Shown here one piece after another: positions 51,220-61,195 of a DNA stretch of 64,000 nt. This stretch comes from Serratia marcescens. GTDB taxonomy: Bacteria; Pseudomonadota; Gammaproteobacteria; Enterobacterales; Enterobacteriaceae. Numbering within the stretch: the first letter of the stretch is position 1; every line of letters starts with the position of its first letter. The position numbers and the translations under genes are program-made. The stretch lies in NCBI GenBank assembly GCA_015548865.1, contig JADMXW010000026.1:1-64000 (forward strand). Direction: 5' to 3'. The notes under the pieces are model-generated. The model was not told where the DNA came from. It ran no database searches and worked only from the letters and a program-made list of their open reading frames with translations.

Positions 51220-51846
51220 TTAACGAGGTATTACGGCATTACTTACAGAGATATTTTCAAAAGGCAATCCGATAGATTCAAATGTTTTCATAAATAAACT
51301 ATGATCACTTTCAGCACAAATAGTTACCTGGTATACTGGTAGCCAGTGCCCCTGCGATATTGATTCATTATCTGCATGGGAGAAAGGAGATAGTGCAATA
51401 AGTTTATTAAGATCTTTTGCAAAGGTAGACTTTGTACACTTTCCTCCACTTCTGTTATTTCCAGTGAATTCATCGGGTTTTCCTTTTATGATTTTTTCTG
51501 ATCTACTACTTTCTTTAAAATAGACAGCATCCACATAAAGTTGATACCTCTCTCCGATTCTGGTTTCAGCTAATAATGTACTTGCAAGTCTGTCTAATTG
51601 ATTAACATCTTTTTGTGTTAAAACGTCTTTTCCTTGATAAAGCGCCGAGCGTTCTCTTAATATGCTTGCAAGCGTATTATTAACGCGTTCAAGACATGCT
51701 TTATTCAAAAGAAACCGGCTAAAATCGATTAACAATATGCAGAGTAGACAGATTGCAAAAAAATAAAAAACAAATTCAATAGCGACGCTCCCTTTTTCGT
51801 TTTTTAATCTGAAAAATATTTTCCTCCACGAAAAAAAAGTGAACAT
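51220..51846 (-). CDS. tadF: TadF-like pseudopilin-type protein
   Basis: A 208-aa minor pilus-assembly protein. After a basic leader, GSVAIEFVFYFFAICLLCIL is the hydrophobic N-terminal helix with the conserved Glu of TadE/F pseudopilins. The periplasmic part contains two cysteines (KCTK and TICAE) that could pair. ATG 51846 is 1 nt after the tadE stop with AAGGA 7-8 nt upstream; a TTG at 51879 is less likely. Confidence 0.82.
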   Translation of the reverse strand: MFTFFSWRKIFFRLKNEKGSVAIEFVFYFFAICLLCILLIDFSRFLLNKACLERVNNTLASILRERSALYQGKDVLTQKDVNQLDRLASTLLAETRIGERYQLYVDAVYFKESSRSEKIIKGKPDEFTGNNRSGGKCTKSTFAKDLNKLIALSPFSHADNESISQGHWLPVYQVTICAESDHSLFMKTFESIGLPFENISVSNAVIPR

Positions 51847-51847
51847 A

Positions 51848-52372
51848 TTACAATCCTTCTCGTTGATATTCTTGAACAAAAACTGTTTTTTTATTTAATT
51901 GACTGTTAATTATGCTGTGTGGTGGAATAAAAAAAAGAGGTTGATAATCGACACTAACGCTGTATAGCGCCAGAGGTTTATTCACTGAGTTTGTAGACGA
52001 GCAATAACTTTTGTTATCGACTAACATGCCAACACTATCACAATAAAGCACGGAGAAATTTAGTTTTATTTTTTTTGAGAATAGTGTCCATGTATTCAGC
52101 CTATTATTTAGCTCTTTAGCAAAAAAAGCTTTATAGTCGCTCTCAGACGAACGAAGTGATGTTCGATACCCAGATTCGGCTAGAATTAAATCAAGCGCAG
52201 ATGAAATATATACAACCCGGCATAACTCGGCTAGAAAAAGCATGGCCATAATAAATGGTATAAAAACCAGGGATAATTCAATCGTAGTGCTTCCTGAATT
52301 TGAATTGAACCATAAATGTCTAAATCTATACTTCTTATTCAATGTTCTATTCCTTTTATTTATACAAGCCAT
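51848..52372 (-). CDS. tadE: TadE-like pseudopilin
   Basis: A 174-aa protein with the TadE motif SGSTTIELSLVFIPFIMAML (Glu at +5-type position) at about residues 26-45. The rest is periplasmic, with two cysteines (LYCDS and SYCSS). The start is uncertain: ATG 52372 overlaps tadV by 13 nt, and a TTG at 52393 is in frame. It belongs to the tadVEFG segment. Confidence 0.8.
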   Translation of the reverse strand: MACINKRNRTLNKKYRFRHLWFNSNSGSTTIELSLVFIPFIMAMLFLAELCRVVYISSALDLILAESGYRTSLRSSESDYKAFFAKELNNRLNTWTLFSKKIKLNFSVLYCDSVGMLVDNKSYCSSTNSVNKPLALYSVSVDYQPLFFIPPHSIINSQLNKKTVFVQEYQREGL

Positions 52373-52785
52373 AGCATCCAATACCCACAGCAAATGGCAA
52401 CGCCATAAGGAATGGTTATTAATTTTTGCTTTGATAAAACTTTATAATATAGCCATGTTAGTAGTGATAAAGGGATTCCAAACACTCCTGTCAATAACAG
52501 AAAATTACCCATTTCAGTTGTTGAAAGAGCAGTTGACAACGCGCATACCAGTTTTACATCACCAGCGCCGATGACACCCACCGTTGAGCACATGAAACCA
52601 ATAAAAAATAATATTATTAATGGCAGAAAAGAAATATTGTCAAGACGGTAAAAGGTCAATAAGAGTGAAAAAAAAAGTATCAGTGATGTTGTACCATTGG
52701 TTATTTTTCGCTGAAGAATATCTGTATAGCATACAAATATCAATGTTACGCTAATAGAAATAACAAGCATCCATTCAACTTTCAT
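52360..52785 (-). CDS. tadV: Prepilin peptidase TadV
   Basis: A 141-aa A24 aspartic membrane protease that processes Flp and the TadE/F pseudopilins. Active-site aspartates are seen in CYTDILQRKI and GAGDVKLV, embedded in about five helices. It is of the short CpaA/TadV type without the N-methyltransferase domain. ATG 52785 is preferred to GTG 52788. Confidence 0.88.
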   Translation of the reverse strand: MKVEWMLVISISVTLIFVCYTDILQRKITNGTTSLILFFSLLLTFYRLDNISFLPLIILFFIGFMCSTVGVIGAGDVKLVCALSTALSTTEMGNFLLLTGVFGIPLSLLTWLYYKVLSKQKLITIPYGVAICCGYWMLWLV

Positions 52786-52959
52786 CACGCACCATTTTGC
52801 TAAAAACTATGACTTCTCACAATTTGATGAATAGTAAAGAGTCGCCTACTATCTAGCGATCGGGTAATAGACGTAATACAGAATATCACCGACTATCTAT
52901 AGATATTAAAAGTAGATGAAATTTACTTACTACTAATAAATTACTGGAGATATAAGGCA

Positions 52960-54135
52960 TTAGCCGTAGTAAACATCAAATACTAATCTTTCAGGTGCTG
53001 TTTTCTCCATCGGAAGATGAAAAATCTTAATTTTTTCAGGTTTTCTTTTTAGAGAAAAATTAACGAGAATTGTATTTTTATCTTTCTGAATTATTGAAAT
53101 TGATTTAATATATTCTCCAGCAACCAAGCTATTTCCAATTCTGAGGATGTCATCACTGGCTTTTACATTGTTCAACGCATAAGTTATCTGGTTCAGATCG
53201 TCACATTTCAATTCTTTAAAGCTTATTCTTTCCTTAGATTCCATTGTCATCCTGAAGTATTTTTCATGCAACCCCGTACGTACAGTAATAATTTCATTTT
53301 TATGCTCTTCTGGCCGTGTTAACGCCGGTGAAGATATTTCGTTATCTATGTCGACCTTTACGGAACCCTCTTGGTTTTTTAGTAAACCTCTCTGTTGCAA
53401 TTGTTGTTGCGGACGAGGTTTTATGTGCGATAAGGCTTCAAGTAAATCATCGTTCATGTCAAAGTTTTTTTCTCTATTCAATATTGCCTCTGCACCAGAG
53501 AAATCTTGCATCTTCACTAAAACAAACACTAAATTATGCAATAAACTTTCGCTTGAATAACCACGAGCGTACAAAGGGGCCAAATAATCTCTAGCAATGG
53601 CATATTTTTCCTGCATGATAGCCAACATGGCCAGGTTATTAATAACCTTTTCCTCATCAACATAGTATATGCGTGCTTTATTAAACGCTAGCCTAGCTGC
53701 ATCGTAATCACCCTGTTGCGCTAGTAAGATGCCTTGAATATTCAACGCATCCCCATTATTAGGATTAATCTTCAAGGCACTTTTCACTTGCTCAATTGCT
53801 TCGAAATTATGCCCTTGTTCGAACAAATTTTTACCTTCAAGTAAAAGGGTGTCTTCATCAGGATTGTCTGCCAGTAAAGGCAATAAATAATGCCTTGATG
53901 ATTCATAATCCATAGCAAGATGATAATACTTTGCTAGATTATAACGTGTTTTTGCATCTTCTTTCCGAGCCAATTTTTCGCGATAAAGTTTAATCAACCC
54001 TTGTAAATCATTAACTTTCGTAAGAATAAATTCCCTTTGGTTTTCATCATTAACATTATGCGTTTCAGCACCCGTTTGACATCCGCCAAGAAAGAATACG
54101 GCTGCTAATAAAAAATAGCGAACTAATTTCCCCAT
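52960..54135 (-). CDS. tadD: TadD-like TPR lipoprotein with extra C-terminal domain
   Basis: A 391-aa lipoprotein with lipobox LGGC at Cys19. TPR repeats cover about residues 60-230 (for example ALKINPNNGDALNIQGILLAQQGDYDAARLAF). A C-terminal ~100 residues (RMTMESKERISFKEL to APERLVFDVYYG) look like an AMIN-type beta domain. TadD helps secretin or pilus assembly. The start overlaps the tadC stop by 13 nt. After its stop, 52786-52959 has no gene. Confidence 0.82.
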   Translation of the reverse strand: MGKLVRYFLLAAVFFLGGCQTGAETHNVNDENQREFILTKVNDLQGLIKLYREKLARKEDAKTRYNLAKYYHLAMDYESSRHYLLPLLADNPDEDTLLLEGKNLFEQGHNFEAIEQVKSALKINPNNGDALNIQGILLAQQGDYDAARLAFNKARIYYVDEEKVINNLAMLAIMQEKYAIARDYLAPLYARGYSSESLLHNLVFVLVKMQDFSGAEAILNREKNFDMNDDLLEALSHIKPRPQQQLQQRGLLKNQEGSVKVDIDNEISSPALTRPEEHKNEIITVRTGLHEKYFRMTMESKERISFKELKCDDLNQITYALNNVKASDDILRIGNSLVAGEYIKSISIIQKDKNTILVNFSLKRKPEKIKIFHLPMEKTAPERLVFDVYYG

Positions 54136-54971
54136 AGTGACATCATCCCTATCAACCCCGGCCCAGCAATAATCGCCAATAATGGAAACATGATAAAACC
54201 AATCATTGGCATGGTCATTTTTGCAGATAAGCTTGCTACTTTTTCTTCCATATCAAGTAACTGTATATCTCTCATTTCTTTAGATAAAGAAATGAGCATT
54301 TGATAAATAGATGCGCCAAATTTTATACTCTGTTGTAACGTGGTACAGAACATTCTTACCTCATTGCTGACAATTTCTTGATAAAGCTGCTCTAAGGCTG
54401 CGTTAATGCCACTAACGTCCGTTTTCAGCATAACGCGCTCCAAGAGACCGGCAATGTCTTCATTAATATATTTCGCATTATCACTAATATAACGCATTGA
54501 CTTTTCTACAGTCATACCTGACTGAATGCACACAGCCATCATGTCAATGATAAATGGCAGATCGTTGGATATATTTTTTATACGCTTTTTTATAAGTGTT
54601 TTTTTTACTATATCAGGTAACACTATAACGATTACAGTGATGAATAAAAAACAAAGAGCAATAGTATTCATCGTCATTGGAAATAAGCCACTAATGTCAG
54701 AAAAAAGTACCCCTCCGCAAAATAAAGCAATGGACGATATTTTTAACATAATATTTTTATCTAAAAGAGTAGCTAAAGAAATCATAAGGCTAGATTTTTT
54801 TAGCAATACTTCGACATGAGATATAGCATTATTATTTTCAATGTTATTTAAAAGTGACCTCTCGGAATGTAGCAAATTTAAAGTTTTACGCCTTCTACTT
54901 TTCTTTAAAAAATCAAAGATGAGCCCACCTAATCCAAGCACGATCATTAATAGTAAAAAAAGATGAAACAT
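54123..54971 (-). CDS. tadC: Tad pilus inner-membrane platform protein TadC
   Basis: A 282-aa type II secretion F-domain protein with about four helices. Typical segments are DLPFIIDMMAVCIQSGMTVE, FGASIYQMLISLSKEMRDIQ and KMTMPMIGFIMFPLLAII. It pairs with TadB to form the platform for pilin polymerisation, and starts 7 nt after tadB. Confidence 0.9.
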   Translation of the reverse strand: MFHLFLLLMIVLGLGGLIFDFLKKSRRRKTLNLLHSERSLLNNIENNNAISHVEVLLKKSSLMISLATLLDKNIMLKISSIALFCGGVLFSDISGLFPMTMNTIALCFLFITVIVIVLPDIVKKTLIKKRIKNISNDLPFIIDMMAVCIQSGMTVEKSMRYISDNAKYINEDIAGLLERVMLKTDVSGINAALEQLYQEIVSNEVRMFCTTLQQSIKFGASIYQMLISLSKEMRDIQLLDMEEKVASLSAKMTMPMIGFIMFPLLAIIAGPGLIGMMSLWGN

Positions 54972-54978
54972 AATTTCC

Positions 54979-55881
54979 CTATAACTTATTCATCATCAAC
55001 CAAAGTATAAAAACACCTAAACTAATGCTCCCTATAGCATAGCAAAGGATTACTTGTCCTATTGAGTTATACATCAATATGTCAAAATTCTCTGGAGAAT
55101 TGTATTTTATAAAAAAGAAGAAGAGAACAGGAATAGCCGTAAGTATTTTCACAGACATTCTTACTTCAGATGTCATTGCTATTTTCTTTCTTTCAACAAT
55201 CCTTCCATTTGAGATCATTGTGCTTAAACGTGTCATAATTTCCCTTACTTGTCCACCACCTTTCATATTAATCAAAACGGTAACAATAAAAAAATAATAT
55301 TCACGATAAGGAAAAATTCGATAAGAATCCATTAAAACAGTTTCGATGTCTTCACCAATTTCAAGGCGCTGAGATATTTTTCTAAACTCTTCACCCAGTA
55401 TCCCTTCAATCTTTTCGCCACACTGCTCAATTCCTTGCATAAGGGAGTTACCGGCCCCGATAGTACTGTTAATAATATTAAGTGATTCTGAAAAAGCCGT
55501 TTCAAATGATTTCCTTAGCGCTTTTTTGTTACGATAAAACAACACATAAAGTGTCAATACAAGCACAAGCGGTGATGAAACATGAAGCGTAATGTGTAAA
55601 TACTGTTGGCTGATGTAAACGCTTATCCCCTGAACTATAACGATAACAATGCCATGTTTTAGCACCAGCCCATATTCTCTCCCTAGCAGATAGTGGTGAA
55701 TGTCACCAAAGACAGTAGTGACATATTGCCACAATGTATTTTGCTGAAGCTGATGAGCCAATCTGTTTGTCGCCGGTACAGCTGTAATATGACTAAGCAG
55801 TCGAATATCTTTTCTCTTCTGATATTTTAAAATTATCTGAAGCACCCCCAGCAGAACCATGATTAAAAAAATCAAGATCAT
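54979..55881 (-). CDS. tadB: Tad pilus inner-membrane platform protein TadB
   Basis: A 300-aa T2SF-domain protein with N-terminal and C-terminal helices around the cytoplasmic F domain (AFSESLNIINSTIGAGNSLM, INMKGGGQVREIMTRLS). Its start overlaps the tadA stop by 4 nt (ATGA). Confidence 0.9.
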   Translation of the reverse strand: MILIFLIMVLLGVLQIILKYQKRKDIRLLSHITAVPATNRLAHQLQQNTLWQYVTTVFGDIHHYLLGREYGLVLKHGIVIVIVQGISVYISQQYLHITLHVSSPLVLVLTLYVLFYRNKKALRKSFETAFSESLNIINSTIGAGNSLMQGIEQCGEKIEGILGEEFRKISQRLEIGEDIETVLMDSYRIFPYREYYFFIVTVLINMKGGGQVREIMTRLSTMISNGRIVERKKIAMTSEVRMSVKILTAIPVLFFFFIKYNSPENFDILMYNSIGQVILCYAIGSISLGVFILWLMMNKL

Positions 55882-57173
55882 GGCAATTTATTCCCGAAAA
55901 GTTGCTTTAAGGGTTCTTGCATATTATGTATTATCGCCTGTTGGTAAACGATCGATCGTTGCAATAGCCCAAATGAGGTAAACCCCCCCCGTATTTCTCC
56001 AGATTCAGTCCGTTCAGCCTGTGCAGAATAACTGAATATATCTTGCAAAATAATATTATCGCCCTCCATCCCCATGACCTCCGTTATATTGGTGACCTTT
56101 CGAGAACCATCAGGAAGACGTGACACCTGAACAACAATATGGATGGCCGATGCGATATTACGGCGAATCGCAACAAGCGGAAGTGCAGCACTTGACATCA
56201 TTACCATACTTTCCAGACGGGCCAGTGCATCGCGTGGTGAGTTGGCATGCAGAGTCGACATAGAACCATCGTGACCCGTATTCATTGCCTGCAGCATTTC
56301 GAATGCTTCTTCTCCACGGCATTCCCCTATAATAATGCGGTCAGGCCTCATACGCAGCGCATTAACAACCAGATGCCGCATATTAATTTGGCCTTGGTTT
56401 TCTGCACCGGCCATACGAGTTTCCAGCCTGACAACATGAGGTTGCTGTAAGCGTAACTCTGCCGCATCTTCTAACGTTAGCACGCGCTCTCCCGCATCAA
56501 TATAGTGCGACATGGCATTTAAAAGGGTGGTTTTCCCTGAGCCTGTCCCGCCGGAAACAATGATATTCACACGGCAACGGCTCGCAATGACCAGAAAATT
56601 AGCCATCATTTCATTCATGCTGCCAAACTCAATCAAATTGGCCAGCGTTTTCTGCCCAGATCCAAATTTACGAATTGAAATTGAGGCACCATCCAGTGCA
56701 ATAGGAGCAATAACAACATTAAGACGGCTACCATCCGGCATACGCGCATCCACGAGCGGTTGTGAGTCATCAACTCGCCGTCCAACCCGAGCAACCAGCC
56801 GACGAGCGATATCAATCAACTGCTCATTGCTAATAAAGCGTTTATCCACTAATTCCAACTTTCCAGCACGTTCGACAAATATACGTTCCGGCCCATTAAC
56901 CAAGATGTCGCTGACACTCTCATCCTCCATGAGTTCACGCAGCGGGCCATACCCTGTAATCTCATCGGCAATGAGCTCGCTTAAACAACTACAGATACGA
57001 CTCGAAAGATATTGTCCTGTATTGTTCATCACTCGCTGAATGGCATCATTAACTTCTCGCAACAACGCATCGCGCTGGTTTTTCAATTCATCTATGCGTT
57101 CTAGATCGATATTCTTTAGTACCTGCTCACGAAAATAGAGCAGCGTACTGGTCATTTCAGTATCCGTACTCAT
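55878..57173 (-). CDS. tadA: Tad pilus assembly ATPase TadA (CpaF)
   Basis: A 431-aa secretion ATPase of the CpaF/VirB11 clade. Walker A is SGGTGSGKTT (residues ~207-216), the Asp box lies in VLTLEDAAELRL, the Walker B region is PDRIIIGECRGEEAFEMLQA and the His box is STLHANSPRDALARLE. It powers both assembly and retraction in bifunctional Tad systems. Confidence 0.95.
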   Translation of the reverse strand: MSTDTEMTSTLLYFREQVLKNIDLERIDELKNQRDALLREVNDAIQRVMNNTGQYLSSRICSCLSELIADEITGYGPLRELMEDESVSDILVNGPERIFVERAGKLELVDKRFISNEQLIDIARRLVARVGRRVDDSQPLVDARMPDGSRLNVVIAPIALDGASISIRKFGSGQKTLANLIEFGSMNEMMANFLVIASRCRVNIIVSGGTGSGKTTLLNAMSHYIDAGERVLTLEDAAELRLQQPHVVRLETRMAGAENQGQINMRHLVVNALRMRPDRIIIGECRGEEAFEMLQAMNTGHDGSMSTLHANSPRDALARLESMVMMSSAALPLVAIRRNIASAIHIVVQVSRLPDGSRKVTNITEVMGMEGDNIILQDIFSYSAQAERTESGEIRGGFTSFGLLQRSIVYQQAIIHNMQEPLKQLFGNKLP

Positions 57174-57234
57174 GGTATCTTACTCTCAAGAGTGTTTATT
57201 CACTGACCACATCAGGTCCGAGAATATGAAAATA

Positions 57235-58383
57235 TTATACGGCGGCACTCTGGCGTGCTGAGCGCAGAAAAGTCGGTAGAGGAAATCGGGGCTTACGCGT
57301 AGTCACCGGGCTCAAGGATTTGCCTAACACATGCGCGGCCAGTCGATAAAGTGCACTTTCGGTAGAGAGTCTGGCATTGTTGACGTTATAAACGTTTACA
57401 GCAGAAAGAGTCGTTCCGAGGTACTCTTCGATATCGTCGTTTGCAAGCTCATTGTTTTTTTTGGGATGACTCTCGTTCAAACAAAGCAAAATACGCACTT
57501 CCTTAAGTGGATTCGATAATAAGAAACGTTTATTCTCTTCAAGTATATTTTTGGCTATTCGTAATGCAGCCAAAGCCCGAGAGATAACTAACACTACGAC
57601 GTTTGATTGCATTAATACTTGTTCCAAATGCTGATCGAAATCCACATGGATACTGTGATCAAAAAATGCCAGATTATATCGATTGAACTGCGTATCTTCG
57701 TACTGCCATGCTCCGTCGTGCGTTTCCATCTTTACTGACTGGTGAGCAGAAAGAGCGGAAATACTACCGTCTTTTGGTAATGCTCTCGTCAGTAATAAAT
57801 CCAAGTCGCTACTCCCACTACAACCTTGAACCAAAAGCATCGGTATTGAAGTCAGCATTCCTGCGGCTTGAAAGAGCTGGTATGCAACCGTAGATGCTCC
57901 TGCTCCTCCCTTACATCCTAATACACTGATTTTCATCGTAGCCCGATTATGTGAAGCCGAAATGGGGTCACGCACGAGATCTGCCAGCTGTGGCAATTGT
58001 GACCCCGCATGCAGGTAGTTGACACCTGACATCATTAGCGCATGTGCAAAGCTAATAGAGTCATTGTTACCCACAATGATAGGCTTGGCAGAAACAGGAA
58101 TGAGTAATGCAGCGGTTTGTGTAATTAGTTCAACATTATCCGTATCACCAATATCAACTATCACGGCAATAGCATCGCAAGCGCCGGGATTATCCTGCAG
58201 CGAAAAAAAATCTACTTCACGAGGCATCACGTCCACTAAGTGATGCATTAATAGCTGGCTGACAATATCCGACATCACACTTTTTCTCGGCGAGATAACC
58301 AGGATAGGATGTGCCAACTTTTTTTTCTGAGATTGTCGTATGGTATTTTTATCATCCGGATTTGAATTAAAAAATAATTTCAT
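57235..58383 (-). CDS. tadZ: Tad pilus localisation protein TadZ (CpaE)
   Basis: A 382-aa protein with an atypical receiver-like N-half and a ParA/MinD-type C-half. The P-loop is GCKGGAGAST, where the usual Lys of Walker A is Ala, as seen in several CpaE/TadZ proteins. It recruits the pilus machine to a cell site. ATG 58383 follows GGGG by 7 nt; an earlier GTG 58395 is less likely. Confidence 0.88.
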   Translation of the reverse strand: MKLFFNSNPDDKNTIRQSQKKKLAHPILVISPRKSVMSDIVSQLLMHHLVDVMPREVDFFSLQDNPGACDAIAVIVDIGDTDNVELITQTAALLIPVSAKPIIVGNNDSISFAHALMMSGVNYLHAGSQLPQLADLVRDPISASHNRATMKISVLGCKGGAGASTVAYQLFQAAGMLTSIPMLLVQGCSGSSDLDLLLTRALPKDGSISALSAHQSVKMETHDGAWQYEDTQFNRYNLAFFDHSIHVDFDQHLEQVLMQSNVVVLVISRALAALRIAKNILEENKRFLLSNPLKEVRILLCLNESHPKKNNELANDDIEEYLGTTLSAVNVYNVNNARLSTESALYRLAAHVLGKSLSPVTTRKPRFPLPTFLRSARQSAAV

Positions 58384-58420
58384 GCTGTACCCCACTGTTC
58401 AATATTGATAGACATCGACA

Positions 58421-59821
58421 TTATTTGGAAAAACCACCGCGAGAGATAAAATTACTGGCATCGCTGGCCAATCTTCCTTCCCGAGTTTTCTGATCGACAC
58501 CAACATTAAAAAATAGCTGTGCGGCAGAACTACGTTGATAAACTGGCAACGAAATTTTCTCCTGTGATGCTGCAGACACAGGTTTCACAAGATTAACGGT
58601 AGCAAAAACAACCAATTCTGTTTTATTTCTCTGCGTGTGGGATTTTCTTGCCAATGCCCCCAGGATAGGTATGTCGCCGATGATGGGCACTTTCGTCAGT
58701 GACTCCACATCTTCTTCGTTAAGTAAACCTCCAATGACAAAACTATCACCATCAGCAAGTTCGATTGTTGAGCTCGAACGCCTTGTTTTTATCTTGGGAA
58801 TGTTGTAATTATTATAGGCATACTCCCCTGAAACATTGCTAATCTCATTAGAAACAAAGAGTTTTATTTTATGTTGTTTTTCAACCTTGGCCGCCACACT
58901 CAATCTGACACCATGTTCTTTATATTGTATTGTCGCACCATCTTTACCCTGAACTAAAATAGGAATTTCCCCGCCGACTAAAAAGTTGGCTATTTCACCG
59001 GACAAAACTGTGAGGCTTGGTTGAGCAAGCACGCGAGCCAAAGTATCATTATTAATCGCACTGATTATTGTGCTTATATTATCAGCATTAAAACCATGTT
59101 TGAGACCTATCAAACTAAAAACACCTGGCTCATTAGCTCCACTTCCATTTTTGGCTCCCCCTCCTAATGCTAAATTACTCCATTCAATGCCAAGTGTGTC
59201 TGTGAATTTTTTGCTTACCTCAACCACGGTAAGCTTCACATTCACCTGATTTGGTGAAGGCAATGTTAATCGGTTGAGGACATTGTCATAAATTTTATGA
59301 GATATGAAGAATATTTCAGAGCTTTTATTACTGGTTGTGCTCTGTTCTGCTTTCAGTTCTTTATTTTCTTTGCCAACCAAACTTCCTACTAACTGATAGA
59401 CTCCCCCTCGTGTTTCTTCATCAGGTACAGTTCCCGTCAGAATATACGTTTTTTTTTCGCCATTAGTAAAATGCTTTACCACTACCTGACTACCAGGAAA
59501 CTCTATAGCAATACGCTGATTGATATCGCCAATAAATTCGTCCACATTTATCTGTAAATCTGCTAATAAACTGGTATTCACATCATAGGCAGTGACCTCT
59601 GAAATACCAGACCCTTTAGCATACAACACTATCGTATTTTGATTTAATACTTTATAATCAGCGATAGCAGGATCTGAGATAAATACCGTATTGATGTTTC
59701 CTTTAATTCGTATCGTTTTTGACTGCCCTGGTTTCAAAAAAATTTGATTAGCCGCTACGGTAAGTGGGCATAATAGAATCAGTGTCAATACCAGACATAC
59801 GTGAAAAGAGAAACGCTTCAT
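58421..59821 (-). CDS. rcpA: Tad pilus outer-membrane secretin RcpA (CpaC)
   Basis: A 466-aa secretin forming the outer-membrane pore. It has a signal peptide (residues 1-23), N-terminal BON/N0-type region (KPGQSKTIRIKGNINTVFIS), and the secretin core with VRLSVAAKVE, RRSSSTIELADGDSFVIGGL and VPIIGDIPILGALARK. It follows rcpC after 63 nt. Confidence 0.93.
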   Translation of the reverse strand: MKRFSFHVCLVLTLILLCPLTVAANQIFLKPGQSKTIRIKGNINTVFISDPAIADYKVLNQNTIVLYAKGSGISEVTAYDVNTSLLADLQINVDEFIGDINQRIAIEFPGSQVVVKHFTNGEKKTYILTGTVPDEETRGGVYQLVGSLVGKENKELKAEQSTTSNKSSEIFFISHKIYDNVLNRLTLPSPNQVNVKLTVVEVSKKFTDTLGIEWSNLALGGGAKNGSGANEPGVFSLIGLKHGFNADNISTIISAINNDTLARVLAQPSLTVLSGEIANFLVGGEIPILVQGKDGATIQYKEHGVRLSVAAKVEKQHKIKLFVSNEISNVSGEYAYNNYNIPKIKTRRSSSTIELADGDSFVIGGLLNEEDVESLTKVPIIGDIPILGALARKSHTQRNKTELVVFATVNLVKPVSAASQEKISLPVYQRSSAAQLFFNVGVDQKTREGRLASDASNFISRGGFSK

Positions 59822-59884
59822 AATTAAACCATTTTCCTGTGTTAGAGATTACCTACCAGATTCCATCCCTAAAAAGGGTGTTAC

Positions 59885-60724
59885 TTAGCCGCGCCACTCA
59901 TGCGTCGGTCGAGAGCGGGGTTCGTCGAACAGGGGAACACTACTGACTGGCCACGCGACCTCCTTGTCGGATAATGCGTGATTTACGTCAGTACGTGAGT
60001 CAGTCGTCCCCTTAATTGTAGGAAAAACGAGTATTCTGGCTTTTCCCTCTAATCCTTTTAGGAATTTAATTTCAGCATCCCTCAGTTCAATCAATAATTG
60101 ACTTTCATTTTCTTCATTTTTCTCTTTTTTATTCCCGTTTACCGACCGTATTGCCAGTACACGTTTGTTGATCATTAGAGGTTTAAGACGAGTGTCGAGG
60201 ATAGATTCTGCGGGAGAGACAATCGCTGCCTTTCCGTTATTATCTTGACCAAGACTGTAAGAAAGATAGATATCAACGCCAGAACCGGGCTTTAAATTGG
60301 TTAACAAATAATTATCAGATGTCTCTAATTCAAAGGGATAAAGCACATTTCCGGGAATAATAAACATAGCGATATAGTCATCACTTCCGGGTTCAACCAT
60401 TGTGGTTGGTTGAAGGTAACTTCCTTTGGCTACTGCACTTCTAATCGCCCAATGCGTCAGGTCATTTTCATTTATGTTGAACTGCATATCTGTGCTCCCG
60501 GGCGTTACAGATAGACTTTTTAATTGAAAATCGTCTTTCTTAAGAATACTGTTAGCAGCCAAATCGTGCATGGCAACTGCAACAGAAATAGTTTCCCTCG
60601 GATAATCCCCTAGTGTTTCGTTCTGTCTTGATACTGGCGTATTTTCAGATTTCATATAAAATAATATACCAACGCTACCCGTTAGGATCATCAGCATATA
60701 AATAACCAGTGCGCTTTTTTTCAT
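59885..60724 (-). CDS. rcpC: Tad pilus assembly protein RcpC (CpaB)
   Basis: A 279-aa periplasmic protein anchored by an N-terminal helix (residues ~5-23). A SAF-like region contains VAVAMHDLAANSILKKDDFQ and AIRSAVAKGSYLQPTTMV, followed by the RcpC/CpaB domain (LKPGSGVDIYLSYSLG). It usually works with the secretin. No rcpB gene is seen nearby. Confidence 0.88.
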   Translation of the reverse strand: MKKSALVIYMLMILTGSVGILFYMKSENTPVSRQNETLGDYPRETISVAVAMHDLAANSILKKDDFQLKSLSVTPGSTDMQFNINENDLTHWAIRSAVAKGSYLQPTTMVEPGSDDYIAMFIIPGNVLYPFELETSDNYLLTNLKPGSGVDIYLSYSLGQDNNGKAAIVSPAESILDTRLKPLMINKRVLAIRSVNGNKKEKNEENESQLLIELRDAEIKFLKGLEGKARILVFPTIKGTTDSRTDVNHALSDKEVAWPVSSVPLFDEPRSRPTHEWRG

Positions 60725-60854
60725 TTTAGTTACAACCTAACTCTACTGTTAGTATAACAATACACCCATCAGATATATCATTAGTAATAGATTCAAGCCC
60801 TAGATATTCAATGTATAGACACCATACAAATGAAGATAAGGAATGGAAAGCTGC

Positions 60855-60881
60855 GCTCTATATCTGCATGAGATATAGAGC
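60855..60881. terminator. Stem-loop between flp and rcpC
   Basis: A perfect 11-bp stem GCTCTATATCT/AGATATAGAGC with a 5-nt loop. The T-run follows it on the plus strand, whereas genes on both sides are on the minus strand. On the pilin mRNA it would be a 3' stem-loop without U-run, more likely a stabiliser or partial terminator. Confidence 0.6.
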
Positions 60882-60955
60882 ATTTTTATCTAATTAAACA
60901 GACCGATAAGATTGTTTAATTTTTCGGCACACTATATTTCAATTGATACATGACT

Positions 60956-61195
60956 TTAAAGAATTTTTCCCGTTAGTTTTTTCTGTAAGCTAGCAAAAAT
61001 ATTATTTAGCATCGTTGAAAACGTTCCATTTTCCCCGAAAGCAATAGCAACCACACCACCAACACCCGCAGCCACAATAGCATATTCCACCGCAGTAACA
61101 CCTCTTTGGTCATGTTTAAAATTACGCAATGCTTCAGAAATGCAAACATAGCCTTGAATTGATTTCCCTTGAAAATAGTTAGCTAAGAAATACAT
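60956..61195 (-). CDS. flp: Flp-type major pilin
   Basis: A 79-aa prepilin. Cleavage is expected after Gly32 in DQRG/VTAVEYAIVAAGVGGVVAIA, giving a 47-aa mature pilin with Glu at +5 and Tyr at +6, the Flp signature. The start follows AGAGGG by about 7 nt. It is the first gene of the locus. Confidence 0.92.
   Translation of the reverse strand: MYFLANYFQGKSIQGYVCISEALRNFKHDQRGVTAVEYAIVAAGVGGVVAIAFGENGTFSTMLNNIFASLQKKLTGKIL

Noticed and set aside
57850-57950. TadZ P-loop without Lys regarded as a broken gene
   Set aside because: CpaE/TadZ proteins commonly have such atypical P-loops, so this is a family trait.
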